NCBI GenBank assembly: GCA_030432905.1
Contig: JAUILU010000001.1
Coordinates: 248,001-312,000 of the forward strand
DNA: 64,000 nt
Direction: 5' to 3'
Source of the DNA: Phycisphaerae bacterium
Lineage (GTDB): Bacteria; Planctomycetota; Phycisphaerae; Phycisphaerales; UBA1924
The notes beneath the pieces are model-generated. The model did not search any database and was not told the DNA's origin. It worked only from the letters and a program-made list of their open reading frames with translations. Position numbers and translations under genes: made by a program. This document shows positions 1-8,261 of this stretch, piece after piece. Position 1 is the first letter of the stretch. Each line of letters starts with the position of its first letter.

Positions 1-39
1 GAGCAACTCAAACAGCGTAAACCCGAGCCGGCGATTCAC
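1..39 (-). CDS. Pseudopilin (GspJ-like), N-terminal fragment
   Basis: Only the first 13 codons lie in the window. A GTG at 39 opens a frame reading MNRRLGFTLFELL, the classic prepilin leader and start of the hydrophobic helix (basic leader, G|F cleavage site, E at mature position 5). The GTG overlaps the stop of the preceding pseudopilin gene as GTGA, so the two are translationally coupled. As the fourth pseudopilin in the row after G, H and I-type genes it is most likely GspJ-like, but this rests on order only. Confidence 0.7.
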   Translation of the reverse strand, partial: MNRRLGFTLFELL

Positions 40-443
40 ATCGCACCCCCGGCCTGACGGACAAGCTGCGATGCCGTGTATACGACCGAATCATCCGAGA
101 CACGAAGAACCGACACATCTATCTGTGCCAGCCCCGCCCACTGGCTCGGTGTTGTTTCGATTTCGAGTCGATAAACTGGATCCTGAACCAGAACACCGGC
201 TTGGGCTTCTTCAAGAGAGATCACCCGGCTCTGAACCGAGCCGTGCAGATTCTCAGCCGTCGCGGCCCTTGACTCGATCAACGCCAATGCCGAGCAGGCG
301 ATATCCGCCGCGACCACACGCTCCGATTCTTGGTTGACACGACTCTGGATACGGGACAAAAGCGCAAACCCGGCCACCGCAGCAAGCACCGCAGCGGCGA
401 CCGCGAGCATGATCTCGAGCAGCATGAACCCCCGCCTGCTCAT
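36..443 (-). CDS. Type II secretion pseudopilin, GspI-like
   Basis: A 135-residue minor pseudopilin of a type II secretion or related pilus system. The N-terminus MSRRGFMLLEIMLAV has the short basic leader, a G|F prepilin peptidase site and the conserved Glu at mature position 5, followed by one long hydrophobic helix; the rest is a small periplasmic domain. The ATG at 443 overlaps the stop of the upstream pseudopilin gene by four bases (ATGA), which decides the start against a longer open frame running to 572. The gene is also coupled to the next one at 39. The I-type assignment is by size and position in a G-H-I-J order; family-level certainty is high, subtype moderate. Confidence 0.75.
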   Translation of the reverse strand: MSRRGFMLLEIMLAVAAAVLAAVAGFALLSRIQSRVNQESERVVAADIACSALALIESRAATAENLHGSVQSRVISLEEAQAGVLVQDPVYRLEIETTPSQWAGLAQIDVSVLRVSDDSVVYTASQLVRQAGGAM

Positions 444-1069
444 TCCGAGATGTCCTCCCCGCCACCAGCCACGCCATAGAAATCGTCCTCGACGATCTCT
501 TGGAATGTAAGTCGCCCAGTCCAGTTTTCGATGGCCGGCTGGAATCGTCTGTCGTCCGCTTCGAGTTCCCATGAATCTTCAGACAACGAGGCATGGCCGT
601 CAGGCATCACACGAACCAGTCGTGTCTCGTCGTCTTCAAATGAATCCATAGGCTCGGCAAGAATATCCGTTTCGTGTACGAAGCCTGTATCACTCACGGC
701 TCCGAACACAACCGCCAACCTCTCAGGTAGCTCATAGAGCAAAGCAGGTATTGGTTCAATACTGTCCTGATTGAATTCACTATTGATTGCGGCACCGCTC
801 GGTTCTGAATCCGTGGTACTCACAATCATCCCGATCGACGGCAACCCATACTCAGGTGCAACATAGACAACATCAACGGGGACACCCTGCTCAAGCGCGG
901 CTGAGCGTGCTTCAAGGATCGCCGACGAGATGCCCTGCTGCGCAGATTCGACACGTTCCTCGTCACTCCACCGGAAACTGGACGTGATCGCGAGGCTACC
1001 GAGCACGACCAAGACAGCCACCACAATCAGCAGTTCGATCAGGGTGAAGGCTCGGCGGCGAGATGTCAT
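440..1069 (-). CDS. Type II secretion pseudopilin, GspH-like
   Basis: A 209-residue pseudopilin. The start MTSRRRAFTLIELLIVVAV shows the basic leader, A|F cleavage site, Glu5 and the hydrophobic helix used for insertion into the inner membrane and pilus packing. The globular part contains acidic stretches and the pattern 'AILEARSAALEQG', typical of GspH/FimT-like minor pseudopilins. It lies 15 bases after the gspG-like gene and overlaps the following pseudopilin gene by four bases, so it belongs to one transcription unit with them. Its role would be at the tip or in initiation of the pseudopilus. The H subtype is inferred from the motif and gene order. Confidence 0.78.
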   Translation of the reverse strand: MTSRRRAFTLIELLIVVAVLVVLGSLAITSSFRWSDEERVESAQQGISSAILEARSAALEQGVPVDVVYVAPEYGLPSIGMIVSTTDSEPSGAAINSEFNQDSIEPIPALLYELPERLAVVFGAVSDTGFVHETDILAEPMDSFEDDETRLVRVMPDGHASLSEDSWELEADDRRFQPAIENWTGRLTFQEIVEDDFYGVAGGGEDISE

Positions 1070-1084
1070 GACTGCTGCCTCGGC

Positions 1085-1588
1085 TTAGCCGCCCGCGGGT
1101 ACTGATGACTCGAAATCAAACGATTCTTCGGCGCCGTCGAGTTCCGACCATGACGTGATGTCATCATCGGTTCCCTCTTCGCCGTCCGGGCCGTAGGACC
1201 AGAGGTCGTACTTGGTCTCGTCGCCGTACTCGCTGATCTGGCGGTAGCCCCATGGGTTGTCCCACTGATCGTTCGGGCTCGGGCTCTCAAGGTACGGCGA
1301 CCACTTGTCCTCGTCCTCGGGGTTCTCGAGGTTGGTTGATGACCAGAGCACGTTCAGGCCCTCTTCATCAGTCGGGTAGCGGTTGAAATCGAGACGGAAA
1401 CTCTCGAGTGCATCCTCGACAGTCTTCATCTGGATCTTGGTGATGTTCTCTTGGGCTTCGCCGAAGCGGTTGAAGACCGCGATACCGATGAGCGAGGCGA
1501 GCGCCAGAATAATTGCGATGACAATCATGACTTCGACGAGCGTGAAACCGCGGCGTGCGACTCGACGACGATGAGTACCGTTACGCAT
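1085..1588 (-). CDS. gspG: Type II secretion major pseudopilin GspG
   Basis: A 167-residue major pseudopilin. The leader RRVARRGFTLVEVMIVIAII carries the G|F processing site and Glu5. The middle has the 'FRLDFNRYPTDEEGL' segment and the C-terminal part has the GspG calcium-loop signature (WGYRQ ... YDLWSYGPDGEEGTDDDI). The protein polymerises into the periplasmic pseudopilus that drives secretion. An AGGGGA ribosome site sits about 8 bases before the ATG at 1588. The gene follows gspF by about 100 bases and precedes the minor pseudopilin genes in the same orientation, the standard F-G-H-I-J order. Confidence 0.9.
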   Translation of the reverse strand: MRNGTHRRRVARRGFTLVEVMIVIAIILALASLIGIAVFNRFGEAQENITKIQMKTVEDALESFRLDFNRYPTDEEGLNVLWSSTNLENPEDEDKWSPYLESPSPNDQWDNPWGYRQISEYGDETKYDLWSYGPDGEEGTDDDITSWSELDGAEESFDFESSVPAGG

Positions 1589-1688
1589 AAATCAGTCCCC
1601 TGTGACCACCTGGCGTCCTTCGCCGTGGTTTGCACATACTAGCAATAGTCAACGCACCCCACAACCGGGCATATGCCTCACATGCCAT

Positions 1689-2882
1689 TCAGAGGTTGGA
1701 GCTCAGTTCTCCCATCGGCAAAAGAAGCGCCGCGGCAACAAGGACGACCAGCACAGCGATCACCACCAGCAGCAGAGGCTCCACAAGTCGGATAGCCGTG
1801 CTGAGCAGCCGGTCAACCCGTTGGTCCGTGGTGTCCGCGATGGTCACGAGAACCTCGCCCAGGTTATTCGCGGCCTCGGCGACGTTAATCATCTCGACCA
1901 CGTCCGGGTCGAACAGACCGCTCTGGGCGAGCGGCTCCGAGATCGTCCCGCCACCACGGACAGACTCGATCGCGTCTTCGACCGCCTTTGCCATGACTAC
2001 ATGCCCCGACGCCTCCTTAGCGATCTGCATCGCCCCGATCATCGGGACACCGTTGGCCAGCAGAGTTCCAAGCAGCCGACAAAAACGAGCCGCCGCCAAA
2101 GTCTTCGTGAGCTTGCCAAGCACCGGCAGTCGCAGCTGCCATTCGGAAAGCTTCTGCCGAACGCCCGGCCGCCTCCGAAGGAACACCACCCCTACCACGA
2201 TCCCGATCACAGCCAAGAGTGACAGTCCGAAATACTTTCCAAGCAAATCGCTCACAAAGAACGTCGCGGTCGTGATGGCAGGCAGGTCGCCCTCGAGTCG
2301 CGCAAAGAGAGGCCGGAACCTTGGCACGAACGCAAGAAACACAACCACAAGAATGATCACGCCGAAGACCACCAGCACCGCTGGATAAACGAGGCTCCCG
2401 ATGATCTTGCTGCGAAGCTCTGCTTGTGCAAGAAGCATCGACGAAAGCCGAGACAGCACCGACTCAAGGATGCCGGCTTTCTCACCCGCTCGGATCAACG
2501 CGACCTGCGCCCCCGGGAACGTGTCGGGTCTGTTGCTCATGGCCTGCGAGAGTTCTTCGCCGTCGGCGACCTCGTCGGCAAGCTCGGAAAAGACCGCAGC
2601 GACCTTGGGTGCGGTCTTCTGCTTCCCGACCAATCTCAACGCCCGGAGCAACGGCACACCGGCTCTTAGCAGGTCAGCTATCTGCAGGTACGTCATCGCC
2701 ATCCGGCGAACCGGAAGCTTGGTCCCTGTCTTGGTGGCGCGTTTCTTCTGTTCGTTGAGCTCGATCGGCGTCAGGCCCTTGCCCTGGAGGTCGGCAGCCG
2801 CGGCTCGCTCGTTGGCACTATCCAGCAAGCCCCGGACACGCTGGCCCTGGGCATCGAACGCGATGTAACGGAACTGTCCCAC
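1689..2882 (-). CDS. gspF: Type II secretion inner-membrane platform protein GspF
   Basis: A 397-residue polytopic inner-membrane protein of the GspF/PilC family. Two related helical cytoplasmic T2SSF domains are visible, one around residues 70-190 (YLQIADLLRAGVPLLRALRL) and one around 270-390 (FCRLLGTLLANGVPMIGAM), each followed by hydrophobic segments; the C-terminus ends in a strongly hydrophobic helix (VEPLLLVVIAVLVVLVAAAL). It couples the GspE ATPase to pseudopilus assembly. The start is a GTG at 2882 with no ribosome site; a TAGACT box ends seven bases upstream, suggesting a leaderless transcript starting inside the end of the glutathione peroxidase region. The cognate gspE is 1.5 kb away on the other strand. 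Confidence 0.92.
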   Translation of the reverse strand: MGQFRYIAFDAQGQRVRGLLDSANERAAAADLQGKGLTPIELNEQKKRATKTGTKLPVRRMAMTYLQIADLLRAGVPLLRALRLVGKQKTAPKVAAVFSELADEVADGEELSQAMSNRPDTFPGAQVALIRAGEKAGILESVLSRLSSMLLAQAELRSKIIGSLVYPAVLVVFGVIILVVVFLAFVPRFRPLFARLEGDLPAITTATFFVSDLLGKYFGLSLLAVIGIVVGVVFLRRRPGVRQKLSEWQLRLPVLGKLTKTLAAARFCRLLGTLLANGVPMIGAMQIAKEASGHVVMAKAVEDAIESVRGGGTISEPLAQSGLFDPDVVEMINVAEAANNLGEVLVTIADTTDQRVDRLLSTAIRLVEPLLLVVIAVLVVLVAAALLLPMGELSSNL

Positions 2883-2889
2883 GGCGTTC

Positions 2890-2895
2890 AGTCTA
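2890..2895 (-). promoter_or_regulatory. Putative -10 box of leaderless gspF
   Basis: TAGACT on the minus strand, seven bases before the GTG start of gspF, with no Shine-Dalgarno sequence between. The spacing predicts transcription starting at or next to the start codon. Confidence 0.45.
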
Positions 2896-2908
2896 AGCCA
2901 AGACCCGC

Positions 2909-3502
2909 CTACAGCAAATCGGAGATCGCGGAAACCACAGCCTCGTCGTCAGGGCTCACCCGGGTATCAAACCTATTCACGACTTCGCCCTGTCTATTCA
3001 CAAGGAACTTCGTGAAGTTCCACTGGGGCTCGCCGCCGATCGGCTCAGGCTGGCCGGATAAGTCCTTGTAAAGCGAATGGGCGCCCTCACCAACGACGTC
3101 GATTTTGGAGAACATCGGGAAGGACACGCCGTAGGTCGCGGAGCAGAATTCGGCGATCTCTTCGTTACTGCCCGGCTCCTGGGATCCGAAGTTGTTGGCC
3201 GGGAAACCGAGGATGACCAAACCGTCATCGCCGTGCTGCTTGTAGAGGGCTTCGAGTTGCTCGTACTGGCTCGTGAAGCCGCACTTGCTCGCGACATTCA
3301 CGATGAGCAACACCTTGCCCTCATACTGCTTGAGCGATTGGGTCTCACCGGTAATCAGGTCGGCATCGTGGTCGAGTACGTATGAGGCTGTCATCGATGT
3401 TGTTCCAGTGTCAGGGCCAGCCGCGACTGGCGATTGGTTTCCGTACTCTGCACAGCCCGAGATCAGCAGAGTGCCAAGGAATGCGATCAGTAAAGATTTC
3501 AT
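2909..3502 (-). CDS. Glutathione peroxidase family lipoprotein
   Basis: A 197-residue thiol peroxidase of the GPx family that reduces hydrogen or lipid peroxides, probably using thioredoxin-like donors because the active residue is Cys. An N-terminal lipoprotein signal (LLISGC, Cys17) places it in the periplasm or on a membrane. The peroxidatic motif NVASKCGFTSQY, the FPANNFGSQEPG loop with the catalytic Gln, and the WNFTKFLV motif with catalytic Trp are all present. The ATG at 3502 is preceded by AGGAG, which fixes the start inside a longer open frame. It lies 26 bases upstream of gspF, but gspF seems to have its own promoter. Confidence 0.92.
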   Translation of the reverse strand: MKSLLIAFLGTLLISGCAEYGNQSPVAAGPDTGTTSMTASYVLDHDADLITGETQSLKQYEGKVLLIVNVASKCGFTSQYEQLEALYKQHGDDGLVILGFPANNFGSQEPGSNEEIAEFCSATYGVSFPMFSKIDVVGEGAHSLYKDLSGQPEPIGGEPQWNFTKFLVNRQGEVVNRFDTRVSPDDEAVVSAISDLL

Positions 3503-3538
3503 ATCACGCTCCTGTCCGTGCACCCCGGCCCGGGCTTC

Positions 3539-3544
3539 TAGGAT
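3539..3544 (+). promoter_or_regulatory. Putative -10 box of leaderless queD-like gene
   Basis: TAGGAT ends seven bases before the ATG at 3552, and there is no ribosome binding site in the gap. An overlapping TACACC at 3544 is closer than expected for a -10 element. Confidence 0.4.
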
Positions 3545-3551
3545 ACACCCG

Positions 3552-4349
3552 ATGGTTGAACTACGCAGAACAGTTCGAGCCAACCTCGGCGGCGGATTCA
3601 GTGAATCACTCCCATCTGGCCCCAACGGTCACGGCGGCCAGCCCGCTATGTCTGGCCTCGGCACCTACTACGAATTTGAGATTGCCTGCTCCGGAATTCC
3701 TGACGAGGACACGGGCTACCTTGTCAATATTAAGCAGATCGACCAAGCCGTCCGAGGCACGGTCCTGCCCCGCGTCCACGAACAACTCTTGCGCGACGCG
3801 TCGGCAGAACCCACGGGACTTCTGTTCACGCTTGCGGAATCTCTGAAGCCCGAGTTACCCACCGATCTCGTTTCCATCCGTTGGAATCTGTCACCGACCT
3901 ACAGCCTGGAGTACCGCATGGCCTCGCCGAATTCCGCATTGCTCCGCCAGCGTTTCGAGTTCGCCGCCGCTCACAGACTCAACGTCAGCTCGCTGAGCGA
4001 TGACCAGAACCGCGACATCTTCGGCAAATGCAACAACCCCTCGGGACATGGGCACAACTACGAGCTCGAGGTCTGCTGCATGATTGATCTCAACGCCGAT
4101 CCGTTCACCGTCGCCATGCTCGAATCCATTGTGGATAGGGTTGTGATCCAGCGGTTTGACCACAAGCACCTGAACCTGGATACCGAAGAATTCGCGAACG
4201 AGTCAGGCCTCAACCCATCGGTCGAAAACATCGCCAAGGTCTGCTTTGATCTGCTCAGCCCCGCAGTTGCCGAAGGGTCCGGAAATCCAAAGCTTGAGCA
4301 CGTCACGGTTTGGGAAACGCCCAAAACAAGCTGCACCTACCACGGCTGA
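3552..4349 (+). CDS. Tandem 6-pyruvoyl-tetrahydropterin synthase/QueD-like protein
   Basis: A 265-residue protein with two T-fold (PTPS/QueD) units. The C-terminal unit, from about residue 135, has the zinc and catalytic motifs: FEFAAAHRL (first His), FGKCNNPSGHGHNYELEV (Cys plus the HGH zinc pair at about 163-167), and a later DHKHLN segment and conserved Glu. The N-terminal unit (FSESLPSGPNGHGGQPAM...YYEFEIACSG) keeps the fold pattern but is degenerate in the zinc motif. The family makes 6-carboxy-tetrahydropterin for queuosine-type deazapurines or 6-pyruvoyl-tetrahydropterin. No other queuosine or folate gene is adjacent, so the exact substrate is open. The ATG at 3552 lacks a ribosome site and seems leaderless. 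Confidence 0.82.
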   Translation: MVELRRTVRANLGGGFSESLPSGPNGHGGQPAMSGLGTYYEFEIACSGIPDEDTGYLVNIKQIDQAVRGTVLPRVHEQLLRDASAEPTGLLFTLAESLKPELPTDLVSIRWNLSPTYSLEYRMASPNSALLRQRFEFAAAHRLNVSSLSDDQNRDIFGKCNNPSGHGHNYELEVCCMIDLNADPFTVAMLESIVDRVVIQRFDHKHLNLDTEEFANESGLNPSVENIAKVCFDLLSPAVAEGSGNPKLEHVTVWETPKTSCTYHG

Positions 4350-4396
4350 TTGCCGCACTGCTGGCTGCATACACCCCACTGACCCTGCCAACCCGA

Positions 4397-4402
4397 TACA
4401 CT
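4397..4402 (+). promoter_or_regulatory. Putative -10 box of leaderless gspE
   Basis: TACACT ends six bases before the gspE ATG at 4409; the intervening TGATTC is not a Shine-Dalgarno sequence. The same TACACT hexamer recurs before prpB and the TauE-like gene. Confidence 0.5.
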
Positions 4403-4408
4403 TGATTC

Positions 4409-6085
4409 ATGGGAATTGGGACAGTCCTCCTCGATCGCGAACTCATCACCCGTGAACAGCTCGATGTCGCCATCGACGAGCAGGCACGCTCGGGCGAACG
4501 GCTCGACCGCGTTCTGCTCCGCATGGGCCTGATCGACCGCACACAGGTGCTCCAAGCCGTCGGTGAACAGCTCAGGCTCGAAGTCGTCGATCTCTCCGAC
4601 CGAGTCGTAGACAAAGAGATCCTCGAATCCCTGCCCGCAAAGCTCGTCTTCCGCCACCACTGCGTTCCCATCGCAAAGCACGAGGACACCCTGACAGTCG
4701 CGACCAGCGACCCCTTTCAGCTCGTTATCCACGACGAACTCGGCATGCACAGCGGCTGCGCCATCGAACTCGTCCTCGCGGACGACGAAGAACTCCGCGG
4801 CTTTATCCGCACCCACTACGGCGTCGCAGGCGACACACTCGACGCCATGTCCGGCGGCCTTGAAGATCTCGTCAGTGAGAACGAGTCGGACGAACTCGAA
4901 CAAGCCCAGGAAGCCAGTGTCATCCGCCTCGTCAACGACATCGTGGGCGAGGCGCTCGCAGTCCGCGCGACGGATATCCACATCGAGCCTTACGAGGGCG
5001 AGCTTATCGTCCGCTACCGCATCGACGGCGTGCTCCACCGCGCCAACCTGCCCTCGACCGTTCACCGGTTCGCCGCTGCAATCGTCAGCCGACTCAAGAT
5101 CATGTCGAGCCTGAACATCGCCGAGAAACGAAAGCCCCAAGACGGCAGGATCTCGTTCCGCCACCGTGTCGAGGGAAAGGGCATCGAAGAGTTCGATCTC
5201 CGTGTCAGCGTGATACCGATGGTGTTCGGCGAAGGCCTTGTGCTCCGTGTCCTCAACAAGTCTGCGGTCCAGATGACGCTCGACGAGCTCGGCATGCCCG
5301 AACGTGTCGTCGAGCCCTGGCAGCAGCTCATCACAAGGCCGCACGGCATCCTCCTCGTCACGGGCCCCACCGGCTCGGGTAAATCGACCACGCTCTACGC
5401 GTCACTCAATCAGATCGTCAGCGACTCGATCAAGGCGATCACCGTTGAAGACCCCGTCGAATACCAGGTCGCAGGTGTCAATCAGATTCAGGTCAACAGC
5501 AAGGTCGGCCTCACCTTCGCATCCGGGTTGCGTGCGATCCTCCGCCACGATCCGGACGTCGTGATGATCGGTGAGATCCGAGACCTCGAAACCGCACAGA
5601 CCGCGGTGCAGGCGTCACTCACGGGCCACCTCGTGTTCTCCACGCTCCATACCAACGACGCTCCGGGTTCGATCACCCGACTGCTCGACATGGGGGTAGA
5701 ACCGTTTCTGGTGTCATCTTCGGTCGAGGGTGTTCTGGCTCAGCGACTGGTCCGCCGCCTGTGCCCGAACTGCAAATCTCCAATAGCTGCTGGCTCGATC
5801 GAACTGCCGTCAGAATTCAAGGCCAGGAAGTCAGACACCCTGTTCGAAGCCGTTGGCTGCAAGCAATGCCTGCAGCGTGGTTTCATGGGCCGGGTCGGCG
5901 TGTACGAGATCCTGAAGCTCAGTGAAGCAACACGCGAGCTTGTGATGAACCGCAACAGCGCCCCCCAGATTGCCGCCGCCGCCGAGAAAGAGGGCAACCT
6001 CTACACGCTCAAGACGGATGCGTTCCTCAAGGTGAAATCCGGCATAACCACACTCGAAGAAGCCAGCCGCGCCATCGCAACATAG
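4409..6085 (+). CDS. gspE: Type II secretion/pilus assembly ATPase GspE
   Basis: A 558-residue hexameric traffic ATPase of the GspE/PulE/PilB family. An N-terminal MshEN-type domain (about residues 1-150, with the repeated 'LITREQLDVAIDEQ' pattern) precedes the ATPase core: Walker A GPTGSGKSTTLYA near 316-328, an Asp box (ITVEDPVEYQ), Walker B (DPDVVMIGEIRD) and His box (GHLVFSTLHTNDA). A zinc-binding CPNC...CKQC pair follows near residues 450-490. It powers pseudopilus assembly from the cytoplasmic face and should partner GspF at 1689-2882. It stands alone on the plus strand rather than in the minus-strand gsp cluster. No ribosome site is visible before the ATG. Confidence 0.95.
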   Translation: MGIGTVLLDRELITREQLDVAIDEQARSGERLDRVLLRMGLIDRTQVLQAVGEQLRLEVVDLSDRVVDKEILESLPAKLVFRHHCVPIAKHEDTLTVATSDPFQLVIHDELGMHSGCAIELVLADDEELRGFIRTHYGVAGDTLDAMSGGLEDLVSENESDELEQAQEASVIRLVNDIVGEALAVRATDIHIEPYEGELIVRYRIDGVLHRANLPSTVHRFAAAIVSRLKIMSSLNIAEKRKPQDGRISFRHRVEGKGIEEFDLRVSVIPMVFGEGLVLRVLNKSAVQMTLDELGMPERVVEPWQQLITRPHGILLVTGPTGSGKSTTLYASLNQIVSDSIKAITVEDPVEYQVAGVNQIQVNSKVGLTFASGLRAILRHDPDVVMIGEIRDLETAQTAVQASLTGHLVFSTLHTNDAPGSITRLLDMGVEPFLVSSSVEGVLAQRLVRRLCPNCKSPIAAGSIELPSEFKARKSDTLFEAVGCKQCLQRGFMGRVGVYEILKLSEATRELVMNRNSAPQIAAAAEKEGNLYTLKTDAFLKVKSGITTLEEASRAIAT

Positions 6086-6089
6086 TGGC

Positions 6090-7034
6090 TTATTTCGATT
6101 GCATTGCCCCTGCAACAGCCTGTGCCTGCCCTTGCCTGAGTGACGCGATCAGCACCGGGGTCGATCCGACCTGACCCACAACAAGTTCCGGGGCGAATTC
6201 GGCTGCTCCAACTACCAATGCTGGCACCTGTCGCACAGACCACTCTCCATCCAACAACCATTTGGCATCATCAACGAGCAACCGGTCCAAAGCCTTCTGG
6301 ATTGATCCCGTCTTGATGACCGACTCAAACTCAACGACTACCGCAAGCTCATGCTCTTCGGTGATGCAGAGCGACATCCCCTGCTCAGCACGGGCCAGCG
6401 AACGTATCAGCGTGGAACGAGCCCGAGTGTACCGATCGAATCTCTGATACTTGCTAGCCGCTGGATCTGGCTCACTGATCTCGAAACCGATCCTCGCCAC
6501 TGCTCGTATGCACCACTCCAGCCCGACTCCATGCACATCCCACCATTCGATTGAATCCGCAGATGACTCACTCAGCTTCGCGAATTCAACACGCTGGGTG
6601 ACACCATCATCTTTTCGTCGGTCCCATTCGATCACGAGACTTCGATCGTCTTGCTCGGCATCAATCGATGTGGTTATAGATCGAGCATCGGCCAGCCCTA
6701 ACGCGCCGAACAACCCATTCAGCGACCCCGGCATGAATGCGTCGGGGTGCGTACGACGCCATGCGTTGAGGTCGATGTGAATCGAACTTTCAAGCACAGC
6801 CTGATCGCGAGATTTCTGCTCGGTGAAGCACCGCCCCTCGCGATCCACCTTTATCGTCACCGACGACAAATTTTGGTCGGCACCTGCCAGTGCGCTGCAC
6901 TCTTCAAGAATGACCTGCCCGAGCCGGAACTCCTCATCGTTTGAGAGCGTGATCGAGAGAACCTCGACCGGCTGCAGGGCTTGCGACAGACCGCTGGCAA
7001 GAACGAACACGATTGCAAACGAGACCCGGAGCAT
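6090..7034 (-). CDS. Secreted protein of unknown function
   Basis: A 314-residue protein with a clear Sec signal peptide (MLRVSFAIVFVLASGLSQA, cleavage expected after SQA). I recognise no catalytic motif or family. The remainder is acidic, with scattered Cys residues (CSAL, GRCFTE, EWCIRA, MSLCITEE) that could form disulfides after export, and no further membrane helix. It ends four bases from the convergent gspE stop and is divergent from the glycosyltransferase gene; the start codons of those two genes are only about 50 bases apart. The ATG at 7034 has a TACGAT box six bases upstream and no ribosome site. Confidence 0.7.
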   Translation of the reverse strand: MLRVSFAIVFVLASGLSQALQPVEVLSITLSNDEEFRLGQVILEECSALAGADQNLSSVTIKVDREGRCFTEQKSRDQAVLESSIHIDLNAWRRTHPDAFMPGSLNGLFGALGLADARSITTSIDAEQDDRSLVIEWDRRKDDGVTQRVEFAKLSESSADSIEWWDVHGVGLEWCIRAVARIGFEISEPDPAASKYQRFDRYTRARSTLIRSLARAEQGMSLCITEEHELAVVVEFESVIKTGSIQKALDRLLVDDAKWLLDGEWSVRQVPALVVGAAEFAPELVVGQVGSTPVLIASLRQGQAQAVAGAMQSK

Positions 7035-7040
7035 GCCCAG

Positions 7041-7046
7041 ATCGTA
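7041..7046 (-). promoter_or_regulatory. Putative -10 box of leaderless secreted-protein gene
   Basis: TACGAT on the minus strand ends six bases before the ATG at 7034, with no Shine-Dalgarno sequence between. Confidence 0.4.
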
Positions 7047-7068
7047 CCCGCGATCGCTCCTCGGCTGG

Positions 7069-7074
7069 TACAGT
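7069..7074 (+). promoter_or_regulatory. Putative -10 box of the GT9 gene
   Basis: TACAGT ends seven bases before the TTG proposed as start at 7082. It lies about 23 bases from the opposing box at 7041-7046, making a compact divergent promoter. Confidence 0.3.
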
Positions 7075-7081
7075 TGTCGCG

Positions 7082-8104
7082 TTGGAACCGCCCCGTCGCA
7101 TCCTGATCATCCGCCCGAGTGCCCTTGGCGACGTCTGCCGGTCCGTGCCAATGGCGGCCGCCCTTCGCGAACGCTGGCCTGACGCGGAGATCCACTGGCT
7201 CGTCAACGCCACATACGCGGCTGTCCTCGAATCCCACCCTGCGGTTGACAAGGTCATCGCGTTCGACCGCAAAGGCATCGGCGCCTCAACCCGAAAGCTC
7301 AACCTCGGCCCGATCATCCGATTCCTTCGCTCACTCCGCAGTGCCCACTACGACATCACGATTGACGCACAAGGACTCCTGCGGTCGGGTCTGTTCGCGT
7401 GGTCAACCATGGCGAAGCAGCGGATCGGGTACGCCGACGCCAGAGAACTCGGTTGGCTCGGGCTGAACAACCGTGTCCGAGTGTCCGAAGGCGCCCACAC
7501 CGTGGACAAAATGATGGCCCTGCTTGCCCCGCTGGGCATTACTCCATCTGTCTACGACATGCGGCTAACAGCATCTACGCAAGCAAAAGACGAGATCCGA
7601 TCTGACACCGAGCTCGTTGAGCCCTACGTCGTGCTCGCTCCAACGAGTTTGTGGGAGGGCAAACGCTGGCCAATCGAGCGGTTCACAGAGCTTGCAAAGC
7701 GCATAGCCGACTCCGGCCTCAATATCGTCGTGGTCGGCGCACCCGGTGAAGAGCCGCAGTGCCAACATTTGCTCGAACTTGCGAAACAGGGAATGCCGAT
7801 CATCGATCGGGTGGGCAAGACATCAATCGCCACCATGATGGCCATCATCGAGCAGTCACAGGCCGTCGTCGCGAACGACTCCGCGGCCCTGCACATGGCG
7901 GTCGGTTTCGATCGCCCGATCGTGGCCCTGTTCGGCCCAACACGCAAAGAACTCGTGGGGCCATATCTACAAAACGACGCTGTGATCCAACACATCGAAC
8001 CCGGCGATGCCATGGAGCACAAACGCACCGAAGAAGGCCAGCGCATGATGCAGCGGATCTCGGTCGATGAAGTGTGGAACAAGCTCAAACAAGCGATCGG
8101 CTGA
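7082..8104 (+). CDS. Glycosyltransferase family 9 (heptosyltransferase-like)
   Basis: A roughly 340-residue GT-B glycosyltransferase of the ADP-heptose:LPS heptosyltransferase family. The N-terminus RRILIIRPSALGDVCRSVP is the typical first beta strand and loop. The C-terminal half has the family nucleotide-sugar site (VVANDSAALHMAVGFDRPIVALFGPT) and the 'APTSLWEGKRWP' segment. It would add heptose to lipid A-core or a similar glycan on the cytoplasmic face of the inner membrane; the gmhA gene at 34950 supports heptose synthesis. The open frame extends upstream to 7013, but that would overlap the divergent gene, so a TTG at 7082 (reading LEPPRRIL) is preferred. The start is uncertain. Confidence 0.85.
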   Translation: MEPPRRILIIRPSALGDVCRSVPMAAALRERWPDAEIHWLVNATYAAVLESHPAVDKVIAFDRKGIGASTRKLNLGPIIRFLRSLRSAHYDITIDAQGLLRSGLFAWSTMAKQRIGYADARELGWLGLNNRVRVSEGAHTVDKMMALLAPLGITPSVYDMRLTASTQAKDEIRSDTELVEPYVVLAPTSLWEGKRWPIERFTELAKRIADSGLNIVVVGAPGEEPQCQHLLELAKQGMPIIDRVGKTSIATMMAIIEQSQAVVANDSAALHMAVGFDRPIVALFGPTRKELVGPYLQNDAVIQHIEPGDAMEHKRTEEGQRMMQRISVDEVWNKLKQAIG

Positions 8105-8116
8105 TAGATTGAGATC

Positions 8117-8152
8117 TAAAAAGAAACAAGCCCCTGCAACGCAGAGGCTTGT
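8117..8152 (-). terminator. Intrinsic terminator after tRNA-Asp
   Basis: On the minus strand an inverted repeat with a 12-base stem (one mismatch; ACAAGCC...GGCTTGT arms at 8126-8137 and 8141-8152, 3-base loop) is followed by a T-rich tract (GTTTCTTTTT). It begins a few bases after the tRNA 3' end. Confidence 0.8.
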
Positions 8153-8155
8153 AAG

Positions 8156-8229
8156 CGAGGCGGACGGGAATCGAACCCGCAACCTTCGGATCGACAGTCC
8201 GATGCTCTAACCAATTGAGCTACCGCCCC
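8156..8229 (-). tRNA. tRNA-Asp (GTC anticodon)
   Basis: A 74-base cloverleaf on the minus strand. The acceptor stem GGGGCGG pairs with CCGCCTC (one G-T pair), the D arm contains AGCTCAATTGGTTAGAGC, the anticodon arm is TCGGA-CTGTCGA-TCCGA with GTC as anticodon, and the T arm is GCGGG-TTCGATT-CCCGT. The discriminator is G, as expected for tRNA-Asp. The CCA end is not encoded. A strong promoter lies upstream and a terminator directly downstream, so it is a single-gene transcription unit. Confidence 0.97.
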
Positions 8230-8261
8230 GTCGCCATGACCATCGGTCATTGGCACCCGCA

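Noticed and set aside
4337-5344. 335-residue minus-strand frame inside gspE
   Set aside because: Antisense shadow of a firmly identified gene, with low-complexity composition and no motif.
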